Source of the DNA: JBAZOJ01 sp041648755
GTDB lineage: Bacteria > Planctomycetota > B143-G9
Assembly: GCA_041648755.1 (NCBI GenBank)
Contig: JBAZOJ010000120.1
Span: forward strand, 1 to 10,816
Reading direction: 5' to 3'
DNA: 10,816 bases
Positions 1-7,338 of the stretch are shown piece after piece; position 1 is the stretch's first letter; each line of letters starts with the position of its first letter. A program made the translations under genes and the position numbers. Below the pieces are notes generated by a model. That model had not been told where the DNA came from, ran no database searches, and was given only the letters and a program-made list of their open reading frames with translations.

Positions 1-1
1 C

Positions 2-151
2 TTGCTTTGGCAGGCCTCGTATGCCGAGCTTTACGTTACTGAGACCCTTTGGCCTGACTTCGACGAGAGCGAGATGGCAAAGGCATTGAGGGCTTACGCA
101 CAACGTATCAGAAGACTGGGCGGAATCCCGGCTGAAGAAGAGGCCAACTGA
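2..151 (+). CDS. uppS: Undecaprenyl diphosphate synthase, C-terminal fragment (5' end outside the window)
   Basis: Only the last 49 codons and the TGA stop are visible. UppS is a cytosolic cis-prenyltransferase that adds isopentenyl units to farnesyl diphosphate, giving the C55 lipid carrier for peptidoglycan and O-antigen. The fragment begins LLWQASYAEL, continues through TETLWPDFDE and ends near AYAQRIRRLGG. These match the family's C-terminal hallmarks: the Tyr-Ala-Glu-Leu segment, the WPDF motif and the RxRRxGG motif that helps bind the isopentenyl diphosphate. The last few residues (IPAEEEAN) are an ordinary tail. The cdsA start follows after 2 bases, and uppS-cdsA is one of the most conserved bacterial gene pairs, which supports the call. 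The catalytic N-terminus cannot be inspected here. Confidence 0.87.
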   Translation: MLWQASYAELYVTETLWPDFDESEMAKALRAYAQRIRRLGGIPAEEEAN

Positions 152-153
152 GA

Positions 154-1095
154 ATGTTGTTCAGGACAATTACCACATTGGTGGCACTTGCGGTCTTAGC
201 TGGGGCCACAACAGCCTGCCTTGTACTCCATACCCCGTTCTTTCTGTATGCACTCTCCACGATTGTGCTGTTGCTGAGCTTTCTGGAGGCTGTCCGGTTG
301 ATTCAGGGCATGCACTACGCCAAGGTGACGCTTCTTTGCGCTTGCGTTTCCTCGGCACTCGCCGTGACACTTTTCGATGTTCCACCTTCTGTCGTAACAG
401 TCGAACACTTCGTGTCACTGCCCATTGCAGCTTTGCTGGCCTTTTGCGCAGGGATGACGCTCCTGTTTCTTTCCGTGGCCATGACGTGGAGAAAGACGTC
501 CTTCCCATCGGCCGCAATGACCGCCGGCTGGTTTTTCGTGATATTCATCTACTTCGGGATAGCAGCACCAGCCACCTTGCGCATTCTGATCTGGCCGCAA
601 TATGTGATTCCGGATCTTGATCGCCCCTTGGGTGCTAGCGCAAATCTAGCGAATGCAGGTGTCTATTTCTTCGTGGTTGCCGTCCTTACGGCCAAGGCTG
701 CCGACATTGCCGCTCTTCTCGGAGGCAGGCTGTTTGGGAAGATCTGGTTCAAGGGCAAGCCCCTGTCGCCGCGCATCTCGCCAAAGAAGACCGTCGCTGG
801 TTTCGTGATTGGCGTTGGAGCTTCTTCTGTGCTTGGATTTCTGGCCCTGTGGTACAATCCCTTCGGTGAAGTCAATGAAATGATCGCTGTCGCGTTTGGA
901 TTACTGGTTGCGTTGGCCTCGGTCGGAGGTGACCTTTTCGAATCGGTCGCGAAGAGGTCATTTAGCTTGAAAGACTCCGGCAGAGCGCTTCCTGGCATTG
1001 GAGGTTGGTTCGACTTGACAGACTCCCTTTTCTGGTCAGGCCCGGTCGCTTATGCTCTCCTGCTTCTGAACTTCTACATCGTCGGAAGCAGATGA
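154..1095 (+). CDS. cdsA: Phosphatidate cytidylyltransferase (CDP-diacylglycerol synthase), divergent signature
   Basis: This 313-residue integral membrane enzyme should make CDP-diacylglycerol from phosphatidic acid and CTP, the branch point of phospholipid synthesis. About eight hydrophobic segments fill residues 5-175 and 215-310. Conserved family parts are D184 in the AKAADIAALLGGR loop, the SPKKT motif (209-213), GD at 259-260, KR at 267-268, and the signature block KDSGRALPGIGG with FDLTDS (273-291). Three signature positions differ from the classical form: PGHGG is PGIGG, the DR(L/F)D ending is DLTD, and the Glu usual after SPKKTxE is Ala (A215). The retained Lys-Asp, GG and Asp residues argue that the enzyme is active, and similar variants are my recollection from non-proteobacterial phyla. 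A purine-rich AAGAAGAGG lies upstream of the ATG. The stop overlaps the phoH start as ATGA, and the dxr and rseP genes that often follow cdsA are absent here. Confidence 0.86.
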   Translation: MLFRTITTLVALAVLAGATTACLVLHTPFFLYALSTIVLLLSFLEAVRLIQGMHYAKVTLLCACVSSALAVTLFDVPPSVVTVEHFVSLPIAALLAFCAGMTLLFLSVAMTWRKTSFPSAAMTAGWFFVIFIYFGIAAPATLRILIWPQYVIPDLDRPLGASANLANAGVYFFVVAVLTAKAADIAALLGGRLFGKIWFKGKPLSPRISPKKTVAGFVIGVGASSVLGFLALWYNPFGEVNEMIAVAFGLLVALASVGGDLFESVAKRSFSLKDSGRALPGIGGWFDLTDSLFWSGPVAYALLLLNFYIVGSR

Positions 1096-2078
1096 AAGAG
1101 ATCCTCCATTTCGAAGACTCCCGGCAGCTTCAGTCCTTTCTTGGCACAGGAGACAGGACATTGCGGCAACTGCGCAGAGCGTTTGGAGTATCGATAGCAG
1201 TGAGGGCAAGCTCCATATCGATTGAGGGCGAAGAATCACAAGTAACCCGGGCCCTGACCGCGTCGCGCTCGATACTCATGAAGCTAAGCGCAGAGGGGTT
1301 CTCGCACGAGGAAATCGACTCCATAATTGGCGAACAAGATGACCATCCAGGGCAAGACGATCCCGAAGCTCTTCCGGTCTTTCCGCGCGGTCGCTTCATC
1401 GCGCCCAAAACCGCCGGGCAACGCAAGTTCGTACAGTCCCTGATGGAGAATACAATCACCTTCGGAATTGGCCCTGCCGGCACCGGAAAGACATACCTAT
1501 CAGTTGCTGCCGCCGTCTCAGGTCTGCGCAAAGGCTCTGTAAGGAGGATCGTACTCGTCCGTCCCGCTGTCGAAGCTGGTGAGAAGCTCGGTTTTCTTCC
1601 CGGAGACTTGCGAGAGAAAGTGGACCCGTATCTGCGTCCCCTTTATGACTCGATGAACGACATGCTGGAGGCTGATCAGATGACTCGCCTCATGGCGAGC
1701 GACGTAATTGAGGTCGCTCCTCTCGCGTTCATGCGTGGACGCACGCTCAACAAGTGTTTTGTGATTCTGGACGAAGCCCAGAACTGCTCAATCGCACAAA
1801 TGAAGATGTTCCTGACGAGGCTTGGCTTCGGATCAAAGGCGGCCGTAACCGGCGACATTACCCAGTCGGATCTTCCCGATTCCGTGACAAGCGGTCTTCT
1901 GCATGCTTCCCGGATTCTGCGGGATATCCCAGGAATAAACTTCTGCAACCTCGGACAGGATGACATCGTACGGCACCCGCTGGTTCAGCGCATTGTTGAT
2001 GCCTACGGGAAGTACGAGGAGAAGAACCGCAAGTCGCGGGCAAGGTCGGACCAGAGATCAGCCAGGGAAAATCCATGA
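1092..2078 (+). CDS. phoH: PhoH/YbeZ-family P-loop ATPase
   Basis: A 328-residue cytosolic ATPase of the PhoH (YbeZ) family, linked to RNA metabolism and usually encoded next to YbeY. Residues 1-70 form the KH-like N-terminal region seen in long PhoH proteins. The ATPase core starts at FIAPKTAGQRKFV (102-114). Walker A is GPAGTGKT (127-134) and Walker B is VILDEAQN (224-231). GDITQSDLP (254-262) and DDIVRHPLVQRIVDAY (290-305) complete the family fingerprint. The frame is open upstream to 1005, but the ATG at 1092 is preferred. It forms an ATGA overlap with the cdsA stop, and the extra upstream residues would only be cdsA read in another frame. The 3' end again overlaps the next gene as ATGA. 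Family and ATP binding are clear. The exact RNA substrate, probably linked to YbeY and the ribosome, is inferred from context. Confidence 0.95.
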   Translation: MKEILHFEDSRQLQSFLGTGDRTLRQLRRAFGVSIAVRASSISIEGEESQVTRALTASRSILMKLSAEGFSHEEIDSIIGEQDDHPGQDDPEALPVFPRGRFIAPKTAGQRKFVQSLMENTITFGIGPAGTGKTYLSVAAAVSGLRKGSVRRIVLVRPAVEAGEKLGFLPGDLREKVDPYLRPLYDSMNDMLEADQMTRLMASDVIEVAPLAFMRGRTLNKCFVILDEAQNCSIAQMKMFLTRLGFGSKAAVTGDITQSDLPDSVTSGLLHASRILRDIPGINFCNLGQDDIVRHPLVQRIVDAYGKYEEKNRKSRARSDQRSARENP

Positions 2079-3760
2079 CATCGCGCATCGATAATATCAA
2101 AACCAGGCTTCATGGTGGCGGCGCCGGAGGAGAATCCGGTGACTCAAGATCGGATGTCGGGTATCACATCGTATTCTGGGTAATCGCTTGCCTGATGACC
2201 GCCATCCTATTCGTTCCTGAGAACCCTTTGATGCGATTTTCGCAGAACATGGCGGCTCCCGAGGACTATTTCGCTCGCGTGGACTTCACTTTTTCTCCTA
2301 CGGGGGAAGCCAGACAGGTCTTTTCAGCAGGAACCAGGCTCGTATCCAAGAATCAGCTTGTTACGCCGATCGAGTACCGGAAGCTCGTCAGCGAAAACGA
2401 GGAATGGAGCAATCAGTATGGGGGTCTGAGCGGATACGCTACCCGTGCGATTTCCCTGATCTTCATCGTCATCATTTCCATCGCACTTTTTGCACTTTTC
2501 CTGGCCCGATTGCGACCGGAGAATTTCAATGCTAAGAAGATGCTGGCACTTGGCTCGCTCTTCGCTGCGGCGGTGCTTTGCGGGAAACTTCTAAGTCTGT
2601 TCCTTTCGTCGTCGCTCTGGATGTTCGCTCCCGTTGCCATGGTGTCGATAATCTGCGGCATCGCTTTTGGGGAGACAATTGCCGCGATGGCTGCGGCCTT
2701 CTCGTTTCCGATTCTGGTTTTTGCGTGCTGGCCAGCCATACACATCCCATTGGCAATAACCTGTGGCGCGGTCATTGCTCCTTTCATCGCGGCGAAAGTC
2801 CGCAAGCGTGCTCATCTTCTCAGGGCAGGTTTGATAATCGGCATGATCCACTTCCTGGTCATTCTCTCTGTAGGCCTTTTCGGCAATATGAGTCTGCCAG
2901 AGGTCACTGTTCTTGGGCTCGTCGGGTTACTGAGCGGTCTTGCAACGGGTGCAGCGGTCACGTTCCTCATGCCGATCATCGAATGGCTCTTCGGCGTCGT
3001 GACCGACATCTCTCTGATCGAATTGTCCGACCTGAATCATCCGTTGCTGAAGGAAATGCTGCTCAAGTCCTCCGGCACATATCAACACTCTCTCCTTGTC
3101 GCCACACTGTCGGAAAATGCCGCCGAAGCTATCGGAGCGAACGCTCTCATGTGCAAAGTCGGTTCTCTGTTCCATGATATCGGGAAGATGCTGCGCCCCC
3201 AGTACTTCGTAGAAAACAATCCTGACTCGGCTGAACTGCACGCTCGTCTCAAGCCCAGCCTGAGTGCAATGCTCATTATCTCGCATACGAAGGATGGCGC
3301 TGAGCTTGCTCACGAGTACGACCTTCCGCAGCCAATTGTCGACATTATTGAACAACATCAGGGCACGACCCTGGTCGAGTACTTCTACAAGAAGGCAACC
3401 GGAGTTGGCGGGACTCTGGAAGAACCTGATCGGCAGTTGTTCCAATACCCCGGTCCGCGGCCCCTCTCTCGTGAAGCTGCGATAGTAATGATCGCGGATA
3501 CCGTCGAGGCTGCTTCGCGCACCCTGAGGAATCCATCGCCCAAGCGCATCGAGGAGATGGTCCACGCCCTGGTGCAGAAGAAGCTGAATGATGGACAATT
3601 CAACACCTGCAGCATCACCATGGCCGAATTGCACACCGTTGAGCACCGACTGTCTTACATGCTCCAAAGCATGTTCCACCAGAGAATTGAGTACACGGTT
3701 CCGACCATCGGGGAAAAACCCTCGCAGGGCGCCCTGTCAGAGTTCGTCAAGGATGGCTAA
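2075..3760 (+). CDS. pgpH: 7TM-HD domain phosphodiesterase, PgpH/YqfF family (probable c-di-AMP hydrolase)
   Basis: A 561-residue membrane protein. Characterised PgpH proteins hydrolyse c-di-AMP to pApA through a cytosolic HD domain with a two-metal site. Here one N-terminal membrane helix (about 30-47) is followed by a short external segment (48-122), about seven hydrophobic helices (125-308), and an HD domain from about 325. Likely metal ligands are H338 in TYQHS, H367-D368 in FHDIGK, H404 in ISHTKDG, H428 in EQHQGTTL, and D475 in IADTVEAAS. The second His of the usual HH pair is Gln (Q429). At 561 residues it is well short of the roughly 710 of Firmicute PgpH, and the missing part is mainly the HDED ectodomain. 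The tail, with DGQFNTCSITMAEL and FHQRIEY, is typical of the family. It overlaps phoH by ATGA and ybeY by one base. The family is certain. Substrate and activity are inferred. Confidence 0.87.
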   Translation: MTSRIDNIKTRLHGGGAGGESGDSRSDVGYHIVFWVIACLMTAILFVPENPLMRFSQNMAAPEDYFARVDFTFSPTGEARQVFSAGTRLVSKNQLVTPIEYRKLVSENEEWSNQYGGLSGYATRAISLIFIVIISIALFALFLARLRPENFNAKKMLALGSLFAAAVLCGKLLSLFLSSSLWMFAPVAMVSIICGIAFGETIAAMAAAFSFPILVFACWPAIHIPLAITCGAVIAPFIAAKVRKRAHLLRAGLIIGMIHFLVILSVGLFGNMSLPEVTVLGLVGLLSGLATGAAVTFLMPIIEWLFGVVTDISLIELSDLNHPLLKEMLLKSSGTYQHSLLVATLSENAAEAIGANALMCKVGSLFHDIGKMLRPQYFVENNPDSAELHARLKPSLSAMLIISHTKDGAELAHEYDLPQPIVDIIEQHQGTTLVEYFYKKATGVGGTLEEPDRQLFQYPGPRPLSREAAIVMIADTVEAASRTLRNPSPKRIEEMVHALVQKKLNDGQFNTCSITMAELHTVEHRLSYMLQSMFHQRIEYTVPTIGEKPSQGALSEFVKDG

Positions 3761-4263
3761 TGAAATATTCGATTGATCGGCTGGAAGACTCGGACCTCCC
3801 GGGCGACAAAGATATCGCTCAGGCAGCGGATGCTCTGCTCTGTTTGGACTCAGTCAGTCTCCCTGAAGGTGTTATTGAGATCCAGTTCTGTGGCGACGAT
3901 GAAATGGTCGCCCTGAACCGTGAGTTTCGTAAGGAAAGCACGATTACTGATGTTCTGTCCTTCGAAATGCTCGAGGAAGAAGCCACTTCCGGCGATCTCA
4001 TAATTGGCTGCATCGCCATAAACTGCCAACTTGCCTTGCGAAGAGCGAAGGAGTGGCAGACCAGCTCCGCATCGCCGGTTTCCGTCGAATCGATAGCATC
4101 AACGGAGTCCATCCTCTACATTCTTCATGGGATACTTCACCTGGCAGGCTATGAAGATGACCTGCCTGAGGACCGCAAGGAGATGTTCGACATCGCAGCC
4201 TCCGTTCTGAGTAGCCTTCATCAAACAGTCATCCCCTACGATTCGGATAGGCAGGAGGATTAG
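3760..4263 (+). CDS. ybeY: Endoribonuclease YbeY (16S rRNA maturation and ribosome quality control)
   Basis: A 167-residue cytosolic metalloprotein of the UPF0054/YbeY family, which acts in 16S rRNA 3'-end maturation and late ribosome quality control. The fold's markers appear in order: LNREFRKES (52-60), TDVLSFEM (63-70), SGDLIIGCIAIN (77-88), and the metal-site helix ILHGILHLAGYEDD (121-134). In the classical H-x3-H-x5-H motif the first two ligands are H123 and H127. The third position holds D133 instead of His. From memory, the same change occurs in Bacteroidetes YbeY, so it probably still binds metal. Length is normal. The ATG shares one base with the pgpH stop (TAATG), which implies coupled translation. 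Its position after phoH and before corC matches the ybeZ-ybeY-ybeX order known in Escherichia coli. Confidence 0.92.
   Translation: MKYSIDRLEDSDLPGDKDIAQAADALLCLDSVSLPEGVIEIQFCGDDEMVALNREFRKESTITDVLSFEMLEEEATSGDLIIGCIAINCQLALRRAKEWQTSSASPVSVESIASTESILYILHGILHLAGYEDDLPEDRKEMFDIAASVLSSLHQTVIPYDSDRQED
4253..4258 (+). promoter_or_regulatory. Strong Shine-Dalgarno for the TTG-started corC gene
   Basis: A perfect AGGAGG lies in the last codons of ybeY, 8 bases before the TTG at 4267. No ATG or GTG is placed correctly for this frame at that spacing, so this site fixes the corC start. It is the clearest ribosome binding site in the window. Most other genes here rely on overlap with the upstream stop or on weak purine stretches. 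Confidence 0.8.
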
Positions 4264-4266
4264 GCA

Positions 4267-5562
4267 TTGGATATCTCTCAATACGCGGCGATATCCTGCC
4301 AGGCTGTCGGCTTGGTTTTATCGTATTTGTTCGGGCTGATCATCTACGCGATCCAGAACTACTCCACGAGTAAAATCGAGGAACTGATCAAGGGGCTTCC
4401 GGAGGAGCCCAGGGCCAGGATAACGCGCCTCGATGCGAGATGGCAGGAATTGTACGACACGACGATTTTCTTCCGCTTGGTTGCCAACATGATGGTCGTT
4501 GTGCCGCTTTTCAGCTATGGCTTCGCTTTCTCAAGTCTTCGCAAATCACTCGTCGCATTCGCGGCGATAATCGGCGTACTGGTCGTTCTTGCTGTAGTTG
4601 GCTACATCATACCAAGAGGGGTATCTCGCCTCGGTGAAGAGGCTATATTCATGAGATTCGCCCCGATGGTCAACTATGCTTCCTACCTCATGTATCCGTT
4701 CACTGCCGCTTCCAGGGGTGCCGAACGTCTCGTGGGCAGGCTCGCGGGAGGAAAGCGGCAACCCATGGACTCGCTTTCGGAAGAGGAAATCCTCGATATT
4801 GTTTCCGACGGAGAAGCCCAAGGGGTGATTGAGGAGCAGGAAAGGGATATGATCGAGAAGATTTTCCGCTTCGATGATGTCCCCGTCGGTGAAGTGATGA
4901 CCCAGAGGACAGGACTGACCGTGATTCCGGCCAGTGCTTCTCTGGAAGAAGCCACGCGCCTGGCCGTGGACGATGGCCATTCGAGATTCCCGGTTGTCGA
5001 TGGCGACCGCGACAATGTCATCGGCATCCTCTATGTAAAGGATCTGCTCAAACACTGGGGCGACGCGTCAGTTCGAGCCAAGGATGTTCGTTCAATCATG
5101 AGGCCGCCGTTCTTCGTGCCTGAGACGAAGGGAGTCGCGGAGCTATTCGCAGATTTTAAGACGAAGCAAATCCACTTCGCAGTGGTCCTCGACGAGTATG
5201 GGGGCACCGCAGGTGTCATCACTGTCGAGGACATTGTTGAGGAAATCGTTGGCGAGATCGTCGATGAGTACGATTACAACGAGAAGGAAATGGAGATCCG
5301 CAGGCGCGCGGACAATGTTTTCGAAATCAACGCCAAGGTGGAAATCGGTAAGATCAACGCAGAGCTTGGGCTGGAAATGCCTATCGGCGAGAGCTATGGC
5401 ACTATTGGGGGGCTGTTGTTGGAAAAGCTGGGCCATATTCCCATTCCTGGCGAAACCGCCGCAGTTGGTAACTGCACCCTCAAGGTGTTGGATGCTGATG
5501 CAAGAAGCGTCAAGATGATTGAACTGACCGTTGCCTCTCGGCCTGGCATGCCGGAAGCATGA
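4267..5562 (+). CDS. corC: CorC/HlyC-type CNNM protein with CBS pair (probable cation transport or homeostasis)
   Basis: A 431-residue inner-membrane protein of the CNNM/CorC (also called hemolysin C or TlyC-like) family, whose members are linked to Mg2+ or other cation efflux. The N-terminal CNNM-like part (about 1-150) has hydrophobic segments near 8-28, 68-90, 95-116 and 130-146. Two CBS domains follow, which bind adenine nucleotides in relatives: 205-265 (EVMTQRTGLTVIPA to GILYVKDLLKHW) and 270-335 (VRSIMRPPFFVPE to VVLDEYGGTAGVITVEDIVE). The C-terminal CorC_HlyC transporter-associated domain spans about 345-424, including SYGTIGGLLLEKLG. It starts at TTG 4267, 3 bases after the ybeY stop. 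The order ybeY-corC is conserved widely. Family is sure. The transported ion is unknown, and the old 'hemolysin' label should not be taken literally. Confidence 0.92.
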   Translation: MDISQYAAISCQAVGLVLSYLFGLIIYAIQNYSTSKIEELIKGLPEEPRARITRLDARWQELYDTTIFFRLVANMMVVVPLFSYGFAFSSLRKSLVAFAAIIGVLVVLAVVGYIIPRGVSRLGEEAIFMRFAPMVNYASYLMYPFTAASRGAERLVGRLAGGKRQPMDSLSEEEILDIVSDGEAQGVIEEQERDMIEKIFRFDDVPVGEVMTQRTGLTVIPASASLEEATRLAVDDGHSRFPVVDGDRDNVIGILYVKDLLKHWGDASVRAKDVRSIMRPPFFVPETKGVAELFADFKTKQIHFAVVLDEYGGTAGVITVEDIVEEIVGEIVDEYDYNEKEMEIRRRADNVFEINAKVEIGKINAELGLEMPIGESYGTIGGLLLEKLGHIPIPGETAAVGNCTLKVLDADARSVKMIELTVASRPGMPEA

Positions 5563-5563
5563 T

Positions 5564-6301
5564 ATGGGGCTCGAGACCGTCAGAGCCTTGGTGATAAACA
5601 CTGTCAAGTTCTCTGACACGAGCTTGATCATTGTGGCCTTGACCCCAAGCGATGGCGTGCTTCATTTCTTCGGAAGGGGCTTCCGCAAGCTTCCCAAAAA
5701 ATCCTACCTTGGCCGCGATGCAGTTGAGACTTTCAGCGAGATGGAACTCACGTTCTACCGAACTTCCGGAGATCTTCAGCCACTTCGTCATTCCTACTCG
5801 ATTGACGGATTTGAGGGTATTAGGACAGAGTACTCGCGGCTTCTTCTGGCATCTTTTGGAGCCGGACTCGCATTGGATCTTTCCTCAGGCGGCATATCGG
5901 GTGAATATGAGTGTCTTCAGGAGTACTGGCACGCCATTTCGACCGGTAGAAGGACAGTGCTGGCAACCTTGACATTCTGGTTATCCATGCTTCATGAAGG
6001 TGGTTTCCTTCCACCCACATCCCGCTGTTCCGCGTGCGGAGGAGAGTTGACACAGCCCTTCTTCCTTCCGGGTAAGGGCTTTCTGTGCCAGGCATGCCGT
6101 TTGCCCGGCGCGGAGGCCATGAGTGTTGGAGACATGCGCTATGTCCGGCACATTCTGGGAAGAGATCAGGGCTTGGACCGGCTGATTATTCCTCAATCGA
6201 CGTTGCATCGACTGCTCGGACTGCTGACGGACATAACCGAGTTTGAAGTAGGCAGGCGCCCACGGCTTCTTGACCAAATACGTAAAATCTGCGAGAATTA
6301 G
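5564..6301 (+). CDS. recO: DNA repair protein RecO
   Basis: A 245-residue protein that, in the RecFOR pathway, helps load RecA onto SSB-coated single-stranded DNA and anneals strands. The N-terminal OB-fold begins ETVRALVINTVKFSDTSLII (4-23) with GVLHFFGRGFRK (31-42), both typical of RecO. The helical C-terminal part carries FWLSMLHEGGFLP (138-150) followed by a four-Cys zinc site: C155-x2-C158 and C175-x2-C178. Length fits the usual 240-260. The frame stays open upstream to a TTG at 5531. The ATG at 5564 is preferred, since it starts right at the OB-fold, 1 base after the corC stop, with a modest GGAAG upstream. RecO sequences diverge quickly, so the zinc site plus OB-fold pattern carries the call. 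Confidence 0.86.
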   Translation: MGLETVRALVINTVKFSDTSLIIVALTPSDGVLHFFGRGFRKLPKKSYLGRDAVETFSEMELTFYRTSGDLQPLRHSYSIDGFEGIRTEYSRLLLASFGAGLALDLSSGGISGEYECLQEYWHAISTGRRTVLATLTFWLSMLHEGGFLPPTSRCSACGGELTQPFFLPGKGFLCQACRLPGAEAMSVGDMRYVRHILGRDQGLDRLIIPQSTLHRLLGLLTDITEFEVGRRPRLLDQIRKICEN

Positions 6302-6321
6302 CCTTTTAACAGAGGGTAGAG

Positions 6322-7338
6322 ATGCATATTCAGAGGACCGTCGTGACTCTTGCTGCCGCCATCGCGCTTGTCTTTACTTTGGCGGAGAGGAATGCCCTTG
6401 CCGACTGGATTTGGCGCCCTGATGTCGGCTGGATAAACAGCCGGGAAATCGTCAAGGCATCTCCTGAGGAACAGTTCGCTTACGCCAGTAAGCTTGCTGA
6501 AGATGGCAGTTACAAGGAAGCAGCTTCCGCGTATCGGATGCTAATCAACAATTACCCCGACTCGCCTCTCGTGGGAAAATCCGCGTTCGAGGGCGGACGA
6601 TGCATGTATCTTGCAGGTTACTACTACACGGCGTTTCTTGGCGTTAAGAAGGCTGTTCGATCATACGCCGATTCCATCGATTTGGGCGAGGCAGTGAAAC
6701 TCCTGTACGACATCGGCCTGAAGTTTCTGGCTGGCGCTAAGCGAGAGTTCATGGGCGTTCATATCTTCAGCGGGAAAAGCTCCGCAGTCGAAGTGTTTGA
6801 GGAAATTGTCGCTCTGGACCCATGGGGTGAATGGGGCGACGATGCGCGTTTGGGAATCGGCGACGCTCATTTTCAGATGAAGGAGTATGATCCCGCCATA
6901 AAGGGCTATCAAGACCTGATTGACCTCTATCCTGACAGTCCCCTTGTTGGGCGGGCTCGCCTCCAGCAAGCCAAGTGCTATGACATAAAATCTCACGGAT
7001 GGTCTTACGACCAGTTGTCACTAAGCAAGGCCGTGGAGGTACTCAGAGAAATTCGCCCCGACGCCGATGTCGCGGAGCAGGCCGAGGCGCTCAAGGAGGT
7101 CATAGAGGATCGCCTTGCGCGCAAGTATTTCGAGATTGGCAAATTCTACCTTCGCAGAGACAAGCCACTTTCGGCTGAACTGTACTTCCTGAAAGTGATC
7201 CGGGAACTGCCCAATACCGTGTGGGCCGAAAAAGCAAAATCCGAAGTCGAATCTCTTGCCCCTAAGCTTGAGAATGTCAGGCCAAAAGCAGAGCCCCCCT
7301 CCTCCACTAAGGAGGAACCGGACACCAAGACGCCATGA
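6322..7338 (+). CDS. bamD: BamD/YfiO-like TPR protein, probable outer-membrane assembly factor
   Basis: A 338-residue exported helical-repeat protein. BamD helps the BAM complex fold beta-barrel proteins into the outer membrane from the periplasm. Residues 1-27 are a signal peptide with a likely signal peptidase I site after ALA (A27). No lipobox Cys follows, unlike classical BamD, which is a lipoprotein. After a Trp-rich start (WIWRPDVGWINS, 29-40) come TPR-like units: EEQFAYASKLAEDGSYKEA with INNYPDSPLVGKSA (49-88), a middle unit around 155-200, LIDLYPDSPLVGRAR (199-213), and a last one at 265-310 (KYFEIGKFYLRRDK). The repeated YPDSPLVG phrase is characteristic of the YfiO pattern. The last 25 residues are a Pro/Lys/Glu tail. 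An AGAGGG precedes the ATG. The recO gap of 20 bases is the largest certain one in the window. The pairing with lptE supports an envelope role. It could instead be a general TPR protein. Confidence 0.75.
   Translation: MHIQRTVVTLAAAIALVFTLAERNALADWIWRPDVGWINSREIVKASPEEQFAYASKLAEDGSYKEAASAYRMLINNYPDSPLVGKSAFEGGRCMYLAGYYYTAFLGVKKAVRSYADSIDLGEAVKLLYDIGLKFLAGAKREFMGVHIFSGKSSAVEVFEEIVALDPWGEWGDDARLGIGDAHFQMKEYDPAIKGYQDLIDLYPDSPLVGRARLQQAKCYDIKSHGWSYDQLSLSKAVEVLREIRPDADVAEQAEALKEVIEDRLARKYFEIGKFYLRRDKPLSAELYFLKVIRELPNTVWAEKAKSEVESLAPKLENVRPKAEPPSSTKEEPDTKTP

Noticed and set aside
1005..1091. Upstream extension of phoH (29 extra codons from position 1005)
   Set aside because: It lies entirely inside the conserved C-terminal signature region of cdsA. 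The ATG at 1092 gives a normal PhoH N-terminus and an ATGA overlap.
2927..3679. Long open frame on the minus strand (250 codons) opposite pgpH
   Set aside because: The plus strand here encodes the clearly conserved HD domain. The minus frame shows no recognisable motif and is a shadow.
4546..5055. Minus-strand open frame of 169 codons opposite corC
   Set aside because: The plus strand encodes membrane and CBS domains in full. No family resemblance is seen on the minus strand.
5531..5563. Upstream TTG start for recO
   Set aside because: It overlaps the end of corC and adds residues not expected before the RecO OB-fold. ATG 5564 starts directly at it.
6302..6321. Promoter in the recO-bamD gap
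   Set aside because: The 20 bases are too short for a promoter plus leader, and no -35/-10 pair was recognised.
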